Positions 24,923-34,091 of a stretch of DNA of 64,000 bases are shown one piece after another; positions within the stretch are counted from its first letter, which is position 1; each line of letters begins with the position of its first letter. The notes under the pieces were generated by a model. The model ran no database searches, was not told the DNA's origin, and saw nothing but the letters and a program-made list of their open reading frames with translations. Origin of the DNA: Stenotrophomonas maltophilia. Its GTDB lineage: Bacteria; Pseudomonadota; Gammaproteobacteria; Xanthomonadales; Xanthomonadaceae. Position numbers and translations under genes: made by a program. The DNA lies in the NCBI RefSeq assembly GCF_002205165.1, contig NZ_NIVS01000020.1:485382-549381 (forward strand). Reading direction: 5' to 3'.

Positions 24923-27043
24923 GTGAAACCCGCCCTTTGTTTACTGGTTGCCAGCCTCATGACCTCCAACGTGCACGCCGCCCCCGCGCTGACCCCGCCC
25001 GACGCCGAGAAGCACCCGCACACGGTGAAGGCTCCCTTCGGCGCGACCCGCAGCGATGATTACTACTGGCTGCGCGACGACAAGCGCGAAGACACGAAGA
25101 TGCTGGCCTACCTGAACGCGGAAAACGCCTACACCGACCAGGTGGTGGCGCCGCTGAAGCCAATGGAAGACACCCTCTACAAGGAGATCGTCGCCCGCAT
25201 CAAGCAGGACGACGCCAGCGTGCCCTCGCGTGACCGCGGTTACTGGTATTACACCCGCTTTGAAACGGGCAAGGATTACCCGATCCAGGCGCGCCGCAAG
25301 GGCAGCATGGAGGCGCCGGAAGAAATCCTGCTCGACATCAATACGATGGCCGAGGGCAAGGGCTACTTCAACGTCGTTGATGCCGATGTCAGCCAGGACA
25401 ACCATCTGCTGGCCTGGGCCGAGGACGATGTCGGCCGCCGCCAGTACGTGATCCGCTTCAAGGACCTGCGCACCGGTGAAGTGCTGCCGGACCGGATCGA
25501 GAATGCCTCGCCCAATGTGGTCTGGGCCGATGACAACCGCACCCTGTTCTACGTCGAGAACGATCCGGACACCCTGCTCACCGTGCGCGTCAAAAAGCAC
25601 GTGCTGGGCACCCCGGCCAGCAGCGACGTGCTCGTCTACGAAGAGAAGGACGACAGCTTCTACATGGGCGTCGGCCGCACCCGCGATGATCGTTTCCTGA
25701 CCATCGAACTGCACAGCACGGTCAGCTCGGAAACGCGCTACGCCCCGGCCGCCGATCCTCAGGCGTTCAAGGTGCTGGCGCCGCGTGCGCGCGACGTGGA
25801 ATACGACGCCGATCACTTCAACGGCCGCTGGGTGATCCGCACCAACGATGCCGACGCCAAGAACTTCAAGATCGTCACCGCGCCCAGCGATGCCACCACG
25901 CGCAGCCAGTGGACGGACTGGGTCGCCCACGATGACGCGGTGCTGATCGAAGGCTTCGAACTGTTCGATGGCTTCACCGCGATCGCCGAGCGCTCCAATG
26001 GGCTGGAGCGCGTGCGCCTGCTGTTCCCGGATGGCCGCCAGGATTACGTCAAGGCCGACGAGCCGGCCTACTCGATGGGGCTGGCCGCCAACAGCGAGCA
26101 CGATACCCCGTGGCTGCGGTACGCCTACACCTCGCTGACCACCCCGACCACCACTTACGAGCTCAACACCGTCACCGGTGAGCGCCGCCAGCTCAAGCAG
26201 CAGCCGGTGATCGGCTATGACCCCTCGCAGTACACCACCGAGCGTGTGTGGGTGACCGCCCGTGACGGCGTCAAGGTGCCGGTCTCGCTGGTCTACCGCA
26301 ACGGCTTCAAGAAGGACGGCACCGGCGCGCTGTATCAGTACGCCTACGGCAGCTACGGCATGTCGATGGACCCGGGCTTCAACCAGACCGTGGTCAGCCT
26401 GCTCGACCGTGGCGTGGTGTATGCCATCGCGCACCTCCGCGGTGGCCAGGAGATGGGCCGTGCGTGGTATGAGGACGGCAAGCTGCTCAAGAAGCAGAAC
26501 ACGTTCAACGATTTCATCGATGTCACCCGCGAGCTGGTCCGCCAGGGCTATGCCGCCAAGGACCGCGTCGCCGCCTCCGGTGGCAGCGCCGGCGGCCTGC
26601 TGATGGGTGCGGTGGCCAACCAGGCACCGCAGGATTACCGGGTGATGGTCGCCCAGGTGCCGTTCGTGGATGTGGTCACCACCATGCTGGATGCCAGCAT
26701 CCCGCTGACCACCAACGAGTACGACGAGTGGGGCAACCCGGAGCAGCGCGAGTACTACGACTACATGCTGAAGTACTCGCCGTACGACAACGTCAGCAAG
26801 CAGGCCTATCCGGCCCTGTACGTCGGCACCGGCCTGTGGGATTCGCAGGTGCAGTACTGGGAGCCGGCCAAGTGGGTGGCCAAGCTGCGCGATGACAACA
26901 CCGGCCATTACCCGATCGTGTTCCGCACCAACATGGAAGCCGGTCACGGTGGCAAGTCCGGCCGCTTCCAGCGTTATCACGAGCTGGCCGAATCCTACGC
27001 GTTCGTGCTTGACCAGCTGGGCGTGACGCCGGCGACGAAGTAA
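24923..27043 (+). CDS. ptrB: Exported oligopeptidase B (S9A)
   Basis: The ~706-residue serine peptidase starts at GTG 24923 with CCAGGAG about 9 nt upstream and has a short signal peptide ending VHAAP. Catalytic residues are Ser555 (GGSAGG), Asp640 (GLWDSQV) and His675 (EAGHGG). The YWLRDD start and the SYGMSMDPGFNQ segment fit oligopeptidase B, which cuts after Lys or Arg in small peptides. Typical enteric PtrB is cytoplasmic; this one appears exported, as often in Xanthomonadaceae. Confidence 0.9.
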   Translation: MKPALCLLVASLMTSNVHAAPALTPPDAEKHPHTVKAPFGATRSDDYYWLRDDKREDTKMLAYLNAENAYTDQVVAPLKPMEDTLYKEIVARIKQDDASVPSRDRGYWYYTRFETGKDYPIQARRKGSMEAPEEILLDINTMAEGKGYFNVVDADVSQDNHLLAWAEDDVGRRQYVIRFKDLRTGEVLPDRIENASPNVVWADDNRTLFYVENDPDTLLTVRVKKHVLGTPASSDVLVYEEKDDSFYMGVGRTRDDRFLTIELHSTVSSETRYAPAADPQAFKVLAPRARDVEYDADHFNGRWVIRTNDADAKNFKIVTAPSDATTRSQWTDWVAHDDAVLIEGFELFDGFTAIAERSNGLERVRLLFPDGRQDYVKADEPAYSMGLAANSEHDTPWLRYAYTSLTTPTTTYELNTVTGERRQLKQQPVIGYDPSQYTTERVWVTARDGVKVPVSLVYRNGFKKDGTGALYQYAYGSYGMSMDPGFNQTVVSLLDRGVVYAIAHLRGGQEMGRAWYEDGKLLKKQNTFNDFIDVTRELVRQGYAAKDRVAASGGSAGGLLMGAVANQAPQDYRVMVAQVPFVDVVTTMLDASIPLTTNEYDEWGNPEQREYYDYMLKYSPYDNVSKQAYPALYVGTGLWDSQVQYWEPAKWVAKLRDDNTGHYPIVFRTNMEAGHGGKSGRFQRYHELAESYAFVLDQLGVTPATK

Positions 27044-27179
27044 GGCCGCGGTGACGGTCGGGCAGCCACGCGCTGCCCGGCCATCGCGGCTGCCCGGCCG
27101 GCGCGGGGGCACGCGCTCCCGCCTGCCTGTTCATCCAGCCAGCACCCAAGGGCTCAAAGGGCGCGGCTATACTCAGGGC

Positions 27180-27425
27180 ATGAAGACATCCCCCCGTACC
27201 CTCATCTCCCTGACGCTGGCCGCCTCGGCGCTGCTGGTGCTGTCGGCCTGTGGCAACAAGGGCCCGCTGGTGCTGCCGCAGAAGCCGGTCCCGGTCGAAG
27301 AACAGCTGGTCGAACCAGCCGCCGACGACGCCACGCCGCCGGCCGCCGATGCCGGCAATGATTCCCCCGTCGTCCCCGATCCCGTTGATGCCCCGGCGCT
27401 GAAGGCCAATGACGGGAATGAGTAA
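27180..27425 (+). CDS. lptM: LptM-like small lipoprotein
   Basis: The 81-residue lipoprotein has lipobox VLSAC followed by the [10 protein letters not shown] motif characteristic of LptM (YifL), a helper for oxidative maturation of the LptD/E LPS translocon. The acidic, Pro/Ala-rich tail is variable in the family. It precedes dapF, the same order as yifL-dapF in E. coli, and overlaps its start region. Confidence 0.9.
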   Translation: MKTSPRTLISLTLAASALLVLSACGNKGPLVLPQKPVPVEEQLVEPAADDATPPAADAGNDSPVVPDPVDAPALKANDGNE

Positions 27426-28272
27426 GTCGAGCACTTCGGCGGCGCTGCGCTTCACCAAGATGCATGGCGCCGGCAATGATTTCGTGGTGTTGGACCTGCG
27501 CGATGGCCGCGCCCCGCCGGATGCCGCACTGGCCGCGCGTCTGGCCGACCGCCATACCGGCGTCGGTTGCGACCAGATCCTGACCATCGAGCCGCCCAAG
27601 GCCGAAGGCTCGGTGGCCTCCTACCGGATCTGGAATGCCGACGGCAGCAGTTCGGAGCAATGTGGCAACGGCGCGCGCTGCGTCGCCGCCTGGCTGGTAC
27701 GTGATGGCGCCGCCAGTGGCAGCACGTTCGCGATCGACAGCCCGGTCACCACCCATGCGGTCGAACGGCTGGGCGAAGACCAGTACGCGGTGGCCATGGG
27801 CGTGCCGCGCTTCGAGCCGGAGAACGTGCCGCTGATCGGCTTTGCCCGCGCGCGCGAGGAATACCTGCTGCCGCTGCAGGGCGATACGGTGCGCTTCGGT
27901 GCGGTGTCGATGGGCAACCCGCATGCCGTGATCGAAGTGGGCCTGGTCGATGCGGCCCCGGTCGAGCGCCTGGGCCCGTTGCTGCAGCAGCACGCCTCGT
28001 TCCCGAAATCGGTCAACGTCGGCTTCGTGCAGGTCCTCAATCCGCAGCATGCGCGCCTGCGCGTCTACGAGCGCGGTGCCGGTGAAACCCTGGCCTGCGG
28101 CAGTGGCGCCTGCGCCGCGGCCGTGGTGATGATGCAGCGCGGTCGCCTGCAGCGCGATGCCACGATGTCGCTGCCCGGCGGCGACCTGCGCATCCGCTGG
28201 CCGGCCGACGATGCACAGATCGTGATGTCTGGACCCGCAGCCTTCGTCTTTGATGGAGAGTGGAACGCATGA
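27418..28272 (+). CDS. dapF: Diaminopimelate epimerase
   Basis: The protein of ~284 residues converts LL- to meso-diaminopimelate, the lysine precursor and peptidoglycan crosslinking residue. It starts near [15 protein letters not shown], and the two catalytic cysteines lie in NGARCVAAW and [10 protein letters not shown]. The start may be 27418 (used) or 27409; both overlap the lptM end. It overlaps DUF484 by 4 bp. Confidence 0.95.
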   Translation: MSKSSTSAALRFTKMHGAGNDFVVLDLRDGRAPPDAALAARLADRHTGVGCDQILTIEPPKAEGSVASYRIWNADGSSSEQCGNGARCVAAWLVRDGAASGSTFAIDSPVTTHAVERLGEDQYAVAMGVPRFEPENVPLIGFARAREEYLLPLQGDTVRFGAVSMGNPHAVIEVGLVDAAPVERLGPLLQQHASFPKSVNVGFVQVLNPQHARLRVYERGAGETLACGSGACAAAVVMMQRGRLQRDATMSLPGGDLRIRWPADDAQIVMSGPAAFVFDGEWNA

Positions 28273-28946
28273 GCGAGACCGCCGAGAAAATCGGATCGCA
28301 TGAAGTGGCCGCCTGGCTGCGTCGGCATCCGACCTTCCTGAAGCAGTTCCCGGACCTGGCCTTGACCCTGGTGGTGCCGCGCGATGACGGCCCCACCGCG
28401 TCGCTGGCCAGCTACCAGCTGGAAGTGCTGCGCGACAAGAACCGTGAGCTGTCGCGACGGCTGGCCGACCTGGCCGCCAACGCGCAGACCAACGAGCGCT
28501 TGGCCGTGCGCACGCACCAGCTGACCCTGGCACTGATGAAGCAGGACTCGGCGGCCGATACCCTGCGGGCGATGGCCGCCTCGCTGGAAGAAGATTTCGC
28601 CGGGGATCTGGTGCGGCTGATCGTGCTGCACCCGGTCGCGGGGCTGGAGCAGGCCCCGTGGCTGCAGGTGATCGACGAGAGCAGCCCGTTGCTGGGGGTG
28701 TTCCGCGATTGCCTGAAAGACGGCGAGCCTATCTGCGGCCGGCTGCAACCGGAAAAAAACACCGTGCTGTATGCCGGGCGCGCCGAGGAAGTGCAGTCCA
28801 GCGCGCTGCTGCCGCTGCCGGGCGTCGGCCTGATCGCGGTTGGCAGCCACGATGGCAATCGGTTCTACCCCGGCATGGGCACGCTGTTCCTGCGCATGAT
28901 GGGTGAGTCGCTGGTCGTTGCGTTGCAGCGTTTCCCGTCGCCCTGA
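28269..28946 (+). CDS. DUF484 family GAF-like protein
   Basis: The 225-residue protein begins with a helical [19 protein letters not shown] and ends in a GAF-like fold with [21 protein letters not shown]484 genes lie between dapF and xerC in many gammaproteobacteria, as here. Function is unknown. The ATGA overlap with dapF and the 22 bp to xerC indicate one transcript. Confidence 0.88.
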   Translation: MSETAEKIGSHEVAAWLRRHPTFLKQFPDLALTLVVPRDDGPTASLASYQLEVLRDKNRELSRRLADLAANAQTNERLAVRTHQLTLALMKQDSAADTLRAMAASLEEDFAGDLVRLIVLHPVAGLEQAPWLQVIDESSPLLGVFRDCLKDGEPICGRLQPEKNTVLYAGRAEEVQSSALLPLPGVGLIAVGSHDGNRFYPGMGTLFLRMMGESLVVALQRFPSP

Positions 28947-28968
28947 CATCCCGTTGAGCGGAGCCGTC

Positions 28969-29859
28969 GTGACTACCGCGCAGGACTTCCTGTCGCATCT
29001 GCAGGTGGAGCGCCGCATGTCGGCGCACACGCTGGATGCTTACCGCCGCGACCTGGACGCCCTCGCGGTGTGGTCGGACGGGCAGGGCGCCGTCATCGAC
29101 TCCCTGGACAGTGCGCAGCTGCGCCAGTTCATCGCGGCCGAACACCGCCGTGGGCTGTCGCCCACCTCGCTGCAGCGCCGGCTCTCGGCCTGCCGCAGTT
29201 TCTACGCATGGCTGCTCAAGCACCACCGCATCGCCGCCAATCCGGCCAACGGCCTGAAAGCCCCGAAGGCGCCGCGCAAACTGCCGCAGGTGCTCGATGC
29301 CGATGAAGCGGTGCAGCTGGTGGAACTGCCCACCGATGCCCCCCTCGGCCTGCGTGATCGCGCACTGCTGGAACTGTTTTACTCCTCCGGGTTGCGCCTG
29401 AGCGAGCTGTGTGCGCTGATCTGGCGCGACCTGGATTTCGACACCGGCCTGGTCTACGTGCTGGGCAAGGGCAACCGCGAGCGCCGCGTGCCGTTTGGTT
29501 CGCATGCACGCACCGCGCTGCAGGGCTGGCGGGCCGAAAGCGGCGGTGCGGCGACCGCGCCGGTGTTCCCCGGGCGCAAGGGCGGGCCGATCACCCAGCG
29601 CGCCGTGCAGATCCGCATCCGCCAACTGGCCCAGCGCCAGGGCCTGTTCAAGCACGTGCACCCGCACATGCTGCGGCACAGTTTCGCCAGCCACATTCTG
29701 GAATCCTCCGGCGATCTGCGCGGCGTGCAGGAGCTGCTCGGCCATGCCGATATCGCGACCACGCAGATCTACACCCACCTGGATTTCCAGCACCTGGCCA
29801 AGGTTTACGACGCCGCCCACCCGCGTGCCAAGCGGCGCAAGAGCGGCAACGAAAGCTGA
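28969..29859 (+). CDS. xerC: Site-specific tyrosine recombinase XerC
   Basis: The 296-residue recombinase resolves chromosome dimers at dif with XerD. It has an N-terminal core-binding domain ([19 protein letters not shown]) and a catalytic domain with Arg143 in [33 protein letters not shown] and Tyr268. The start is GTG at 28969, which fits the family N-terminus (TTAQDFL). The genomic context lptM-dapF-DUF484-xerC is conserved. Confidence 0.95.
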   Translation: MTTAQDFLSHLQVERRMSAHTLDAYRRDLDALAVWSDGQGAVIDSLDSAQLRQFIAAEHRRGLSPTSLQRRLSACRSFYAWLLKHHRIAANPANGLKAPKAPRKLPQVLDADEAVQLVELPTDAPLGLRDRALLELFYSSGLRLSELCALIWRDLDFDTGLVYVLGKGNRERRVPFGSHARTALQGWRAESGGAATAPVFPGRKGGPITQRAVQIRIRQLAQRQGLFKHVHPHMLRHSFASHILESSGDLRGVQELLGHADIATTQIYTHLDFQHLAKVYDAAHPRAKRRKSGNES

Positions 29860-29896
29860 ATCGATCCGCTGCGGCATCCGGGCGCAGGGCAGGGCG

Positions 29897-29924
29897 GGTT
29901 GAAGCGTCGGGCACAGACCCCACC
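29897..29924 (+). promoter_or_regulatory. Sigma-32 (RpoH) type promoter for hslVU
   Basis: GTTGAAG (29897-29903) and CCCCACCT (29917-29924) are separated by 13 nt. This closely matches the heat-shock pattern CTTGAA-N11-16-CCCCATnT and lies about 30 nt before the hslV start codon. HslVU is a classical RpoH regulon member, so the site is very plausible. Confidence 0.7.
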
Positions 29925-29950
29925 TCAGTCTTTGTCACCCCGGAGGCTCC

Positions 29951-30502
29951 ATGGACCCCAGTCAGAACCCCAACGTATTTCATGCCACCACCATCATCTC
30001 GGTGCGGCGCAATGGGCATGTCGCCGTCGCCGGCGATGGCCAGGTCACACTCGGCCACACGGTGATGAAGGGCAACGCCCGCAAGGTGCGCCGTCTGGGT
30101 CGCGAGGGCCAGGTGCTGGCCGGTTTCGCTGGCGCCGCCGCCGATGCCTTCACCCTGTTCGAGCTGTTCGAGGCCAAGCTGGAAAAACATGGCCAGCTGC
30201 AGCGCGCTGCCGTGGAACTGGCCAAGGATTGGCGCACCGAGCGCCGCCTGGGCAAGCTCGAAGCGCTGCTCGCCGTGGCCGACAAGGACACCTCGTTGAT
30301 CATCAGCGGCACCGGTGATGTGATCGAGCCCGAAGACGGCATCATCGCGATCGGTTCCGGTGGCTCCTACGCCCTGTCGGCCGCTCGCGCGCTGATGGCG
30401 CACACCGAGCTGGATGCCCGCACGATCGCCACCGAGTCGATCAACATCGCCGGCGACATCTGCATCTACACCAATCGCAACGTGGTGGTCGAGGAACTGT
30501 AA
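29951..30502 (+). CDS. hslV: ATP-dependent protease subunit HslV
   Basis: The 183-residue peptidase subunit forms the double hexamer chamber opened by HslU. A 12-residue leader ([12 protein letters not shown]) precedes the T13-T-I-I-S-V-R catalytic N-terminal threonine, so self-processing is needed; in E. coli only the Met is removed. AGDGQVTLG and the C-terminal [11 protein letters not shown] are typical. CGGAGG lies at about 9 nt before the start. Transcription is likely from the heat-shock promoter upstream. Confidence 0.96.
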   Translation: MDPSQNPNVFHATTIISVRRNGHVAVAGDGQVTLGHTVMKGNARKVRRLGREGQVLAGFAGAAADAFTLFELFEAKLEKHGQLQRAAVELAKDWRTERRLGKLEALLAVADKDTSLIISGTGDVIEPEDGIIAIGSGGSYALSAARALMAHTELDARTIATESINIAGDICIYTNRNVVVEEL

Positions 30503-30504
30503 GC

Positions 30505-30530
30505 GTAGCGCTGGCCGCTGGCCGGCAACC
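30505..30530 (+). repeat. GTAG-headed repeat between hslV and hslU
   Basis: A unit starting GTAG at 30505 and continuing CGCTGGCCGCTGGCCGGCAACC folds into a stem with one or two G-U pairs. It matches the SMAG-type elements at 15785 in pattern. Lying within the hslVU operon, it may affect mRNA stability between the two genes. Confidence 0.6.
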
Positions 30531-30562
30531 CCGACCCACCACATTCATTCGTGAGCACACCC

Positions 30563-31936
30563 ATGCCGCACAAGATTGAAGTCTCTTCCGCAACCATGAC
30601 CCCGCGCGAGATCGTGCAGGAACTGGACCGGCACATCGTTGGCCAGCACGACGCCAAGCGCGCGGTCGCCATCGCGCTGCGCAACCGCTGGCGCCGCATG
30701 CAGCTGCCGACCGAGCTGCGCAACGAGGTAATGCCCAAGAACATCCTGATGATCGGCCCGACCGGCGTCGGCAAGACCGAAATCGCGCGTCGCCTGGCCA
30801 CGCTGGCCAACGCGCCGTTCGTCAAGGTCGAAGCGACCCGTTTCACCGAGGTCGGCTACGTCGGCAAGGACGTGGAGCAGATCATCCGCGATCTGGCCGA
30901 TACCGCGGTCAAGCTGTACCGCGAGCAGGCCAAGGTGCGCGTGCGCACGCAGGCCGAAGAGCGTGCCGAAGACCGCATCCTGGATGCGCTGCTGCCGCGC
31001 CGCAGCACCGGTATCGGCTTCGATGCCGACGCCGCGCGCAACGAGCCGTCCGCACAGGACAACGAGACCCGCATCAAGTTTCGCCGCATGCTGCGCAATG
31101 GCGAGCTGGACGAGCGCGAGATCGAACTGGAAGTGTCGGCCAACGTCAGCATGGACATCATGACCCCGCCGGGCATGGAGGAAATGGGCCAGCAGCTGCG
31201 CCAGATGTTCTCCAGCATGGGCGGTGCGAAGGCGCAGAAGCGCACGCTGTCGATCAAGGCCGCGCGCCCGCTTCTTATCGAGGAAGAGGCCGGCAAGCTG
31301 GTCAACGAAGACGATATCCGCAGCGCGGCGATCGAGGCCTGCGAGCAGCACGGCATCGTGTTCATCGACGAGATCGACAAGGTCGCCAAGCGCGGCGACA
31401 ACGTCGGTGGCGGCGATGTCTCGCGCGAGGGCGTGCAGCGCGACCTGCTGCCGCTGGTGGAAGGCTCCAACGTCTCCACCAAGTACGGCACCATCAAGAC
31501 CGACCACATCCTGTTCATCGCCTCCGGTGCGTTCCACCTGGCCAAGCCCAGCGATCTGATCCCGGAGCTGCAGGGTCGTTTCCCGATCCGCGTGGAGCTG
31601 GGCGCGCTGAGCAAGCAGGATTTCGTGCGCATCCTCACCGAGCCGAAGGCCGCGCTGACCAAGCAGTACGAAGCGCTGCTGCAGACCGAAGGTGTTGCGA
31701 TGAAGTTCACCGTCGATGCGGTGGATCGTCTGGCCGAGATCGCCTTCCAGGTCAACGAGCGCCAGGAAAACATCGGCGCGCGCCGCCTGCACACGGTGCT
31801 GGAGCGCCTGCTGGATACGCTGAGCTATGAAGCCCCGGACCGCGATGGCGAGACCATCAGCATCGACCAGGCCTACGTCGATGCGCACCTGGGCGAGCTG
31901 GTGCAGGATCCAGACCTGAGCCGCTACATCCTGTAA
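30563..31936 (+). CDS. hslU: ATP-dependent protease ATPase subunit HslU
   Basis: The ~458-residue AAA+ unfoldase feeds substrates to HslV. It has [16 protein letters not shown], Walker A GPTGVGKT, Walker B FIDEIDK and the Arg-finger region of the ATPase, and ends in SRYIL, the C-terminal tail that inserts into HslV. The start may be ATG 30563 (used) or GTG 30551. The gene ends before a strong terminator. Confidence 0.95.
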   Translation: MPHKIEVSSATMTPREIVQELDRHIVGQHDAKRAVAIALRNRWRRMQLPTELRNEVMPKNILMIGPTGVGKTEIARRLATLANAPFVKVEATRFTEVGYVGKDVEQIIRDLADTAVKLYREQAKVRVRTQAEERAEDRILDALLPRRSTGIGFDADAARNEPSAQDNETRIKFRRMLRNGELDEREIELEVSANVSMDIMTPPGMEEMGQQLRQMFSSMGGAKAQKRTLSIKAARPLLIEEEAGKLVNEDDIRSAAIEACEQHGIVFIDEIDKVAKRGDNVGGGDVSREGVQRDLLPLVEGSNVSTKYGTIKTDHILFIASGAFHLAKPSDLIPELQGRFPIRVELGALSKQDFVRILTEPKAALTKQYEALLQTEGVAMKFTVDAVDRLAEIAFQVNERQENIGARRLHTVLERLLDTLSYEAPDRDGETISIDQAYVDAHLGELVQDPDLSRYIL

Positions 31937-31964
31937 CGGCACGCAACGATCGGGTGGTAGGAAG

Positions 31965-31997
31965 AACGGCGGCACTGCGGTGTCGCCGTTTTTTTTT
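31965..31997 (+). terminator. Rho-independent terminator after hslU
   Basis: An 11-bp stem with one G-U pair (31965-31975 with 31980-31990, loop TGCG) is followed by a long T-run to 31997. It ends hslVU transcription immediately before the convergent smeT gene. Confidence 0.88.
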
Positions 31998-32000
31998 GCC

Positions 32001-32669
32001 TCAGACTTCGTCGTCGGTCGGCAACGCGGTCGGCGGGGCACCCGGGGTGAACACACCCGGTTTGACGAAGGCACTGAAGATCGCATCGAGCGTCTGCATG
32101 CCATCACGCTGGATCTCGAACAGCTCCGGTTCCAGCATGGCGCTGTACAGCACGCCGGTCAGGCTGGTGCTGACGATGCGCGCCACGGTGTCGGCATCCA
32201 CGCGATCGCGAAGCTGACCCAGCTCACGCGCGCGCTCGAGCGCGGCGGCGATGATCGCCAGTTCCTCGCGCGAGGCTTCGCGCTGCAGTTCCTGCATCGC
32301 CTGGCTTTCCACCGAGAGATCGTTGCGCAGCATGATTTCCATCATGTTGCGCAGGCGCTCGTCTTCGGCCAGTTCGCGGAAGGAGACCAGCAGCGCCGAG
32401 CGCAGGTCCAGGATCGGCGTGCTGCGCTTGGCCGAGGTGGTGCGGCGCATGCGCTCGATGAACGGCACGCGCTCGCGGTCGATCATCGCGGTCAGCACTT
32501 CGGCCTTGTTCTTGAAGTGCCAGTACACCGCGCCGCGGGTGAATCCGGCGCGCGCGCCGATCATCGCCAGGCTGGTGCCAGCGACCCCGTATTCATGAAA
32601 ACAGACCTGGGCTGCGTCGAGGATGCCCTCGCGGGTGGCCTGGGCCTCTTCTTTGGTTTTTCTGGCCAT
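32001..32669 (-). CDS. smeT: TetR-family repressor of the SmeDEF efflux pump
   Basis: The 222-residue regulator has an N-terminal TetR helix-turn-helix (TSLAMIGARAGFTRGAVYWHFKNKAEV) and a ligand-binding C-terminal domain. Sequence and context match SmeT of Stenotrophomonas maltophilia, divergent from smeDEF. SmeT represses both its own gene and the pump by binding a pseudopalindrome in the shared promoter region; mutations or inducers such as triclosan release it. The gene appears intact here, so the pump is expected to be repressible. Confidence 0.93.
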   Translation of the reverse strand: MARKTKEEAQATREGILDAAQVCFHEYGVAGTSLAMIGARAGFTRGAVYWHFKNKAEVLTAMIDRERVPFIERMRRTTSAKRSTPILDLRSALLVSFRELAEDERLRNMMEIMLRNDLSVESQAMQELQREASREELAIIAAALERARELGQLRDRVDADTVARIVSTSLTGVLYSAMLEPELFEIQRDGMQTLDAIFSAFVKPGVFTPGAPPTALPTDDEV

Positions 32670-32716
32670 TGCGCTGTGCAGTTGCTGGATGAAACCGGCC
32701 TGAATTGTACCGCTTT

Positions 32717-32742
32717 ACAAACAAACATGCATGTATGTATAT
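32717..32742. promoter_or_regulatory. SmeT operator in the smeT-smeD promoter region
   Basis: The AT-rich stretch centred on ACATGCATGT (32725-32734) extends symmetrically with mismatches to ACAAAC on the left and GTATGTAT on the right. It corresponds to the known 28-bp pseudopalindromic SmeT site that overlaps both promoters. It lies 48-73 bp from the smeT start codon and about 160 bp from smeD. Confidence 0.78.
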
Positions 32743-32900
32743 TTGCGCCCCACTGATCCTCAGCGAGGACTGCCTGTGAAAGCGGGCGGGTCTCGTTTCG
32801 GATATTTGCCGTCATTTGCTGCCTGTTTGTCGTCATTCTTCGCTTTTATCGGAAGTTGGGCTGCAGGCGCGCCCTTTTCCGTCTGCGAGCCCCTACCGCC

Positions 32901-34079
32901 ATGTCCAGAACCCCGTACCGTCTTCTCGCGCTGTCCCTCGCGATCGCCCTGACCGTGTCCGCCTGTGGCGGTGGTGAGCAGGAGGGTCCGCAGGGCGGGC
33001 CTGGCCAGGTCACCGTGGCCACCCTTAAGGCCGAGCAGGTGGGCCTGACCCGCGAACTGCCCGGCCGCACCAATGCCTTCCTGGTCGCCGAAGTGCGCCC
33101 GCAGGTCAACGGCATCGTCGCCAAGCGCCTGTTCACCGAAGGGGGCCTGGTCACCGCGGGGCAGCCGCTGTACCAGCTTGATGACGCCAGCTACCGCGCC
33201 CAGGCCAACAGCGCCCGCGCCCAGCTGGCCCGCGCCGAAGCCACCGCCAATGCCGCGCGCCTGAGCGCCAAGCGCATCGGCGAGCTGGCCAAGGTCGAAG
33301 CGGTCAGCACCCAGGACAACGAAAACGCGATCGCCGCGCTCAAGCAGGCCGAGGCCGATGTCGGTGCCGCGCGTGCCGCGCTGGATGCGGCCAACGTGAC
33401 GCTGGGTTATGCCCGCATCACCGCGCCGATCAGCGGCCGCATCGGCAAGTCGTCGGTCACCCAGGGCGCGCTGGTCAGCGCCGGCCAGGCCGAAGCGCTG
33501 GCCACCGTGCAGCAGTTGAACCCGATCTATGTCGATCTGACCCAGTCCGCCAGCGAGCTGCTGCAGCTGCGCCGCGAGCTGGCCAGCGGCCGCCTGCAGG
33601 ACAACCAGACCCTGCCGGTGACGATCCTGCTCGACGACGGCACCGAGTTCGACCACAAGGGCACCCTGGAATTCTCCGAAGTCAGCGTGGACCCGACCAC
33701 CGGCAGCTACGCGCTGCGGGTCAAGGTCGAAAACCCGGACCAGGTGCTGATGCCGGGCATGTACGTGCGTGCGCAGGTGGGCAGCGGCGTGCGCGAGAAC
33801 GCGATCCTGGTGCCGATGCAGGGCATCGCCCGCGATCCCAAGGGCGATACCAGCGCCATGGTGGTCGGCAAGGACGACAAGGTCGAAGTGCGGCAGGTCA
33901 AGGTCAGCCGTTCGCTCGGCGACAAGTGGCTGGTGGAAGACGGGCTCAAGGCCGGTGACAAGGTCATCGTCGAAGGCCTGCAGAAGATCCAGCCGGGCAT
34001 GCCCGTGCAGGCCACCGAAATGGGCGCGGCCCCGGCCAAGCCGGCCGCCGCGCCGGCGGCTCCCGCCGCCCAGCAGTAA
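32901..34079 (+). CDS. smeD: SmeD periplasmic adaptor of the RND efflux pump
   Basis: The 392-residue lipoprotein (lipobox VSACGGG) is the membrane-fusion protein linking SmeE to SmeF. It has the lipoyl-type half-motifs (RTNAFLVAEVRPQVNGIV and TAPISGRIGKS), a helical hairpin between them, a beta-barrel domain and an Ala/Pro-rich tail. The start at 32901 was chosen because it begins the signal peptide; an in-frame ATG at 32856 precedes it but adds no leader. Confidence 0.95.
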   Translation: MSRTPYRLLALSLAIALTVSACGGGEQEGPQGGPGQVTVATLKAEQVGLTRELPGRTNAFLVAEVRPQVNGIVAKRLFTEGGLVTAGQPLYQLDDASYRAQANSARAQLARAEATANAARLSAKRIGELAKVEAVSTQDNENAIAALKQAEADVGAARAALDAANVTLGYARITAPISGRIGKSSVTQGALVSAGQAEALATVQQLNPIYVDLTQSASELLQLRRELASGRLQDNQTLPVTILLDDGTEFDHKGTLEFSEVSVDPTTGSYALRVKVENPDQVLMPGMYVRAQVGSGVRENAILVPMQGIARDPKGDTSAMVVGKDDKVEVRQVKVSRSLGDKWLVEDGLKAGDKVIVEGLQKIQPGMPVQATEMGAAPAKPAAAPAAPAAQQ

Positions 34080-34091
34080 CCGGAGAATTCC

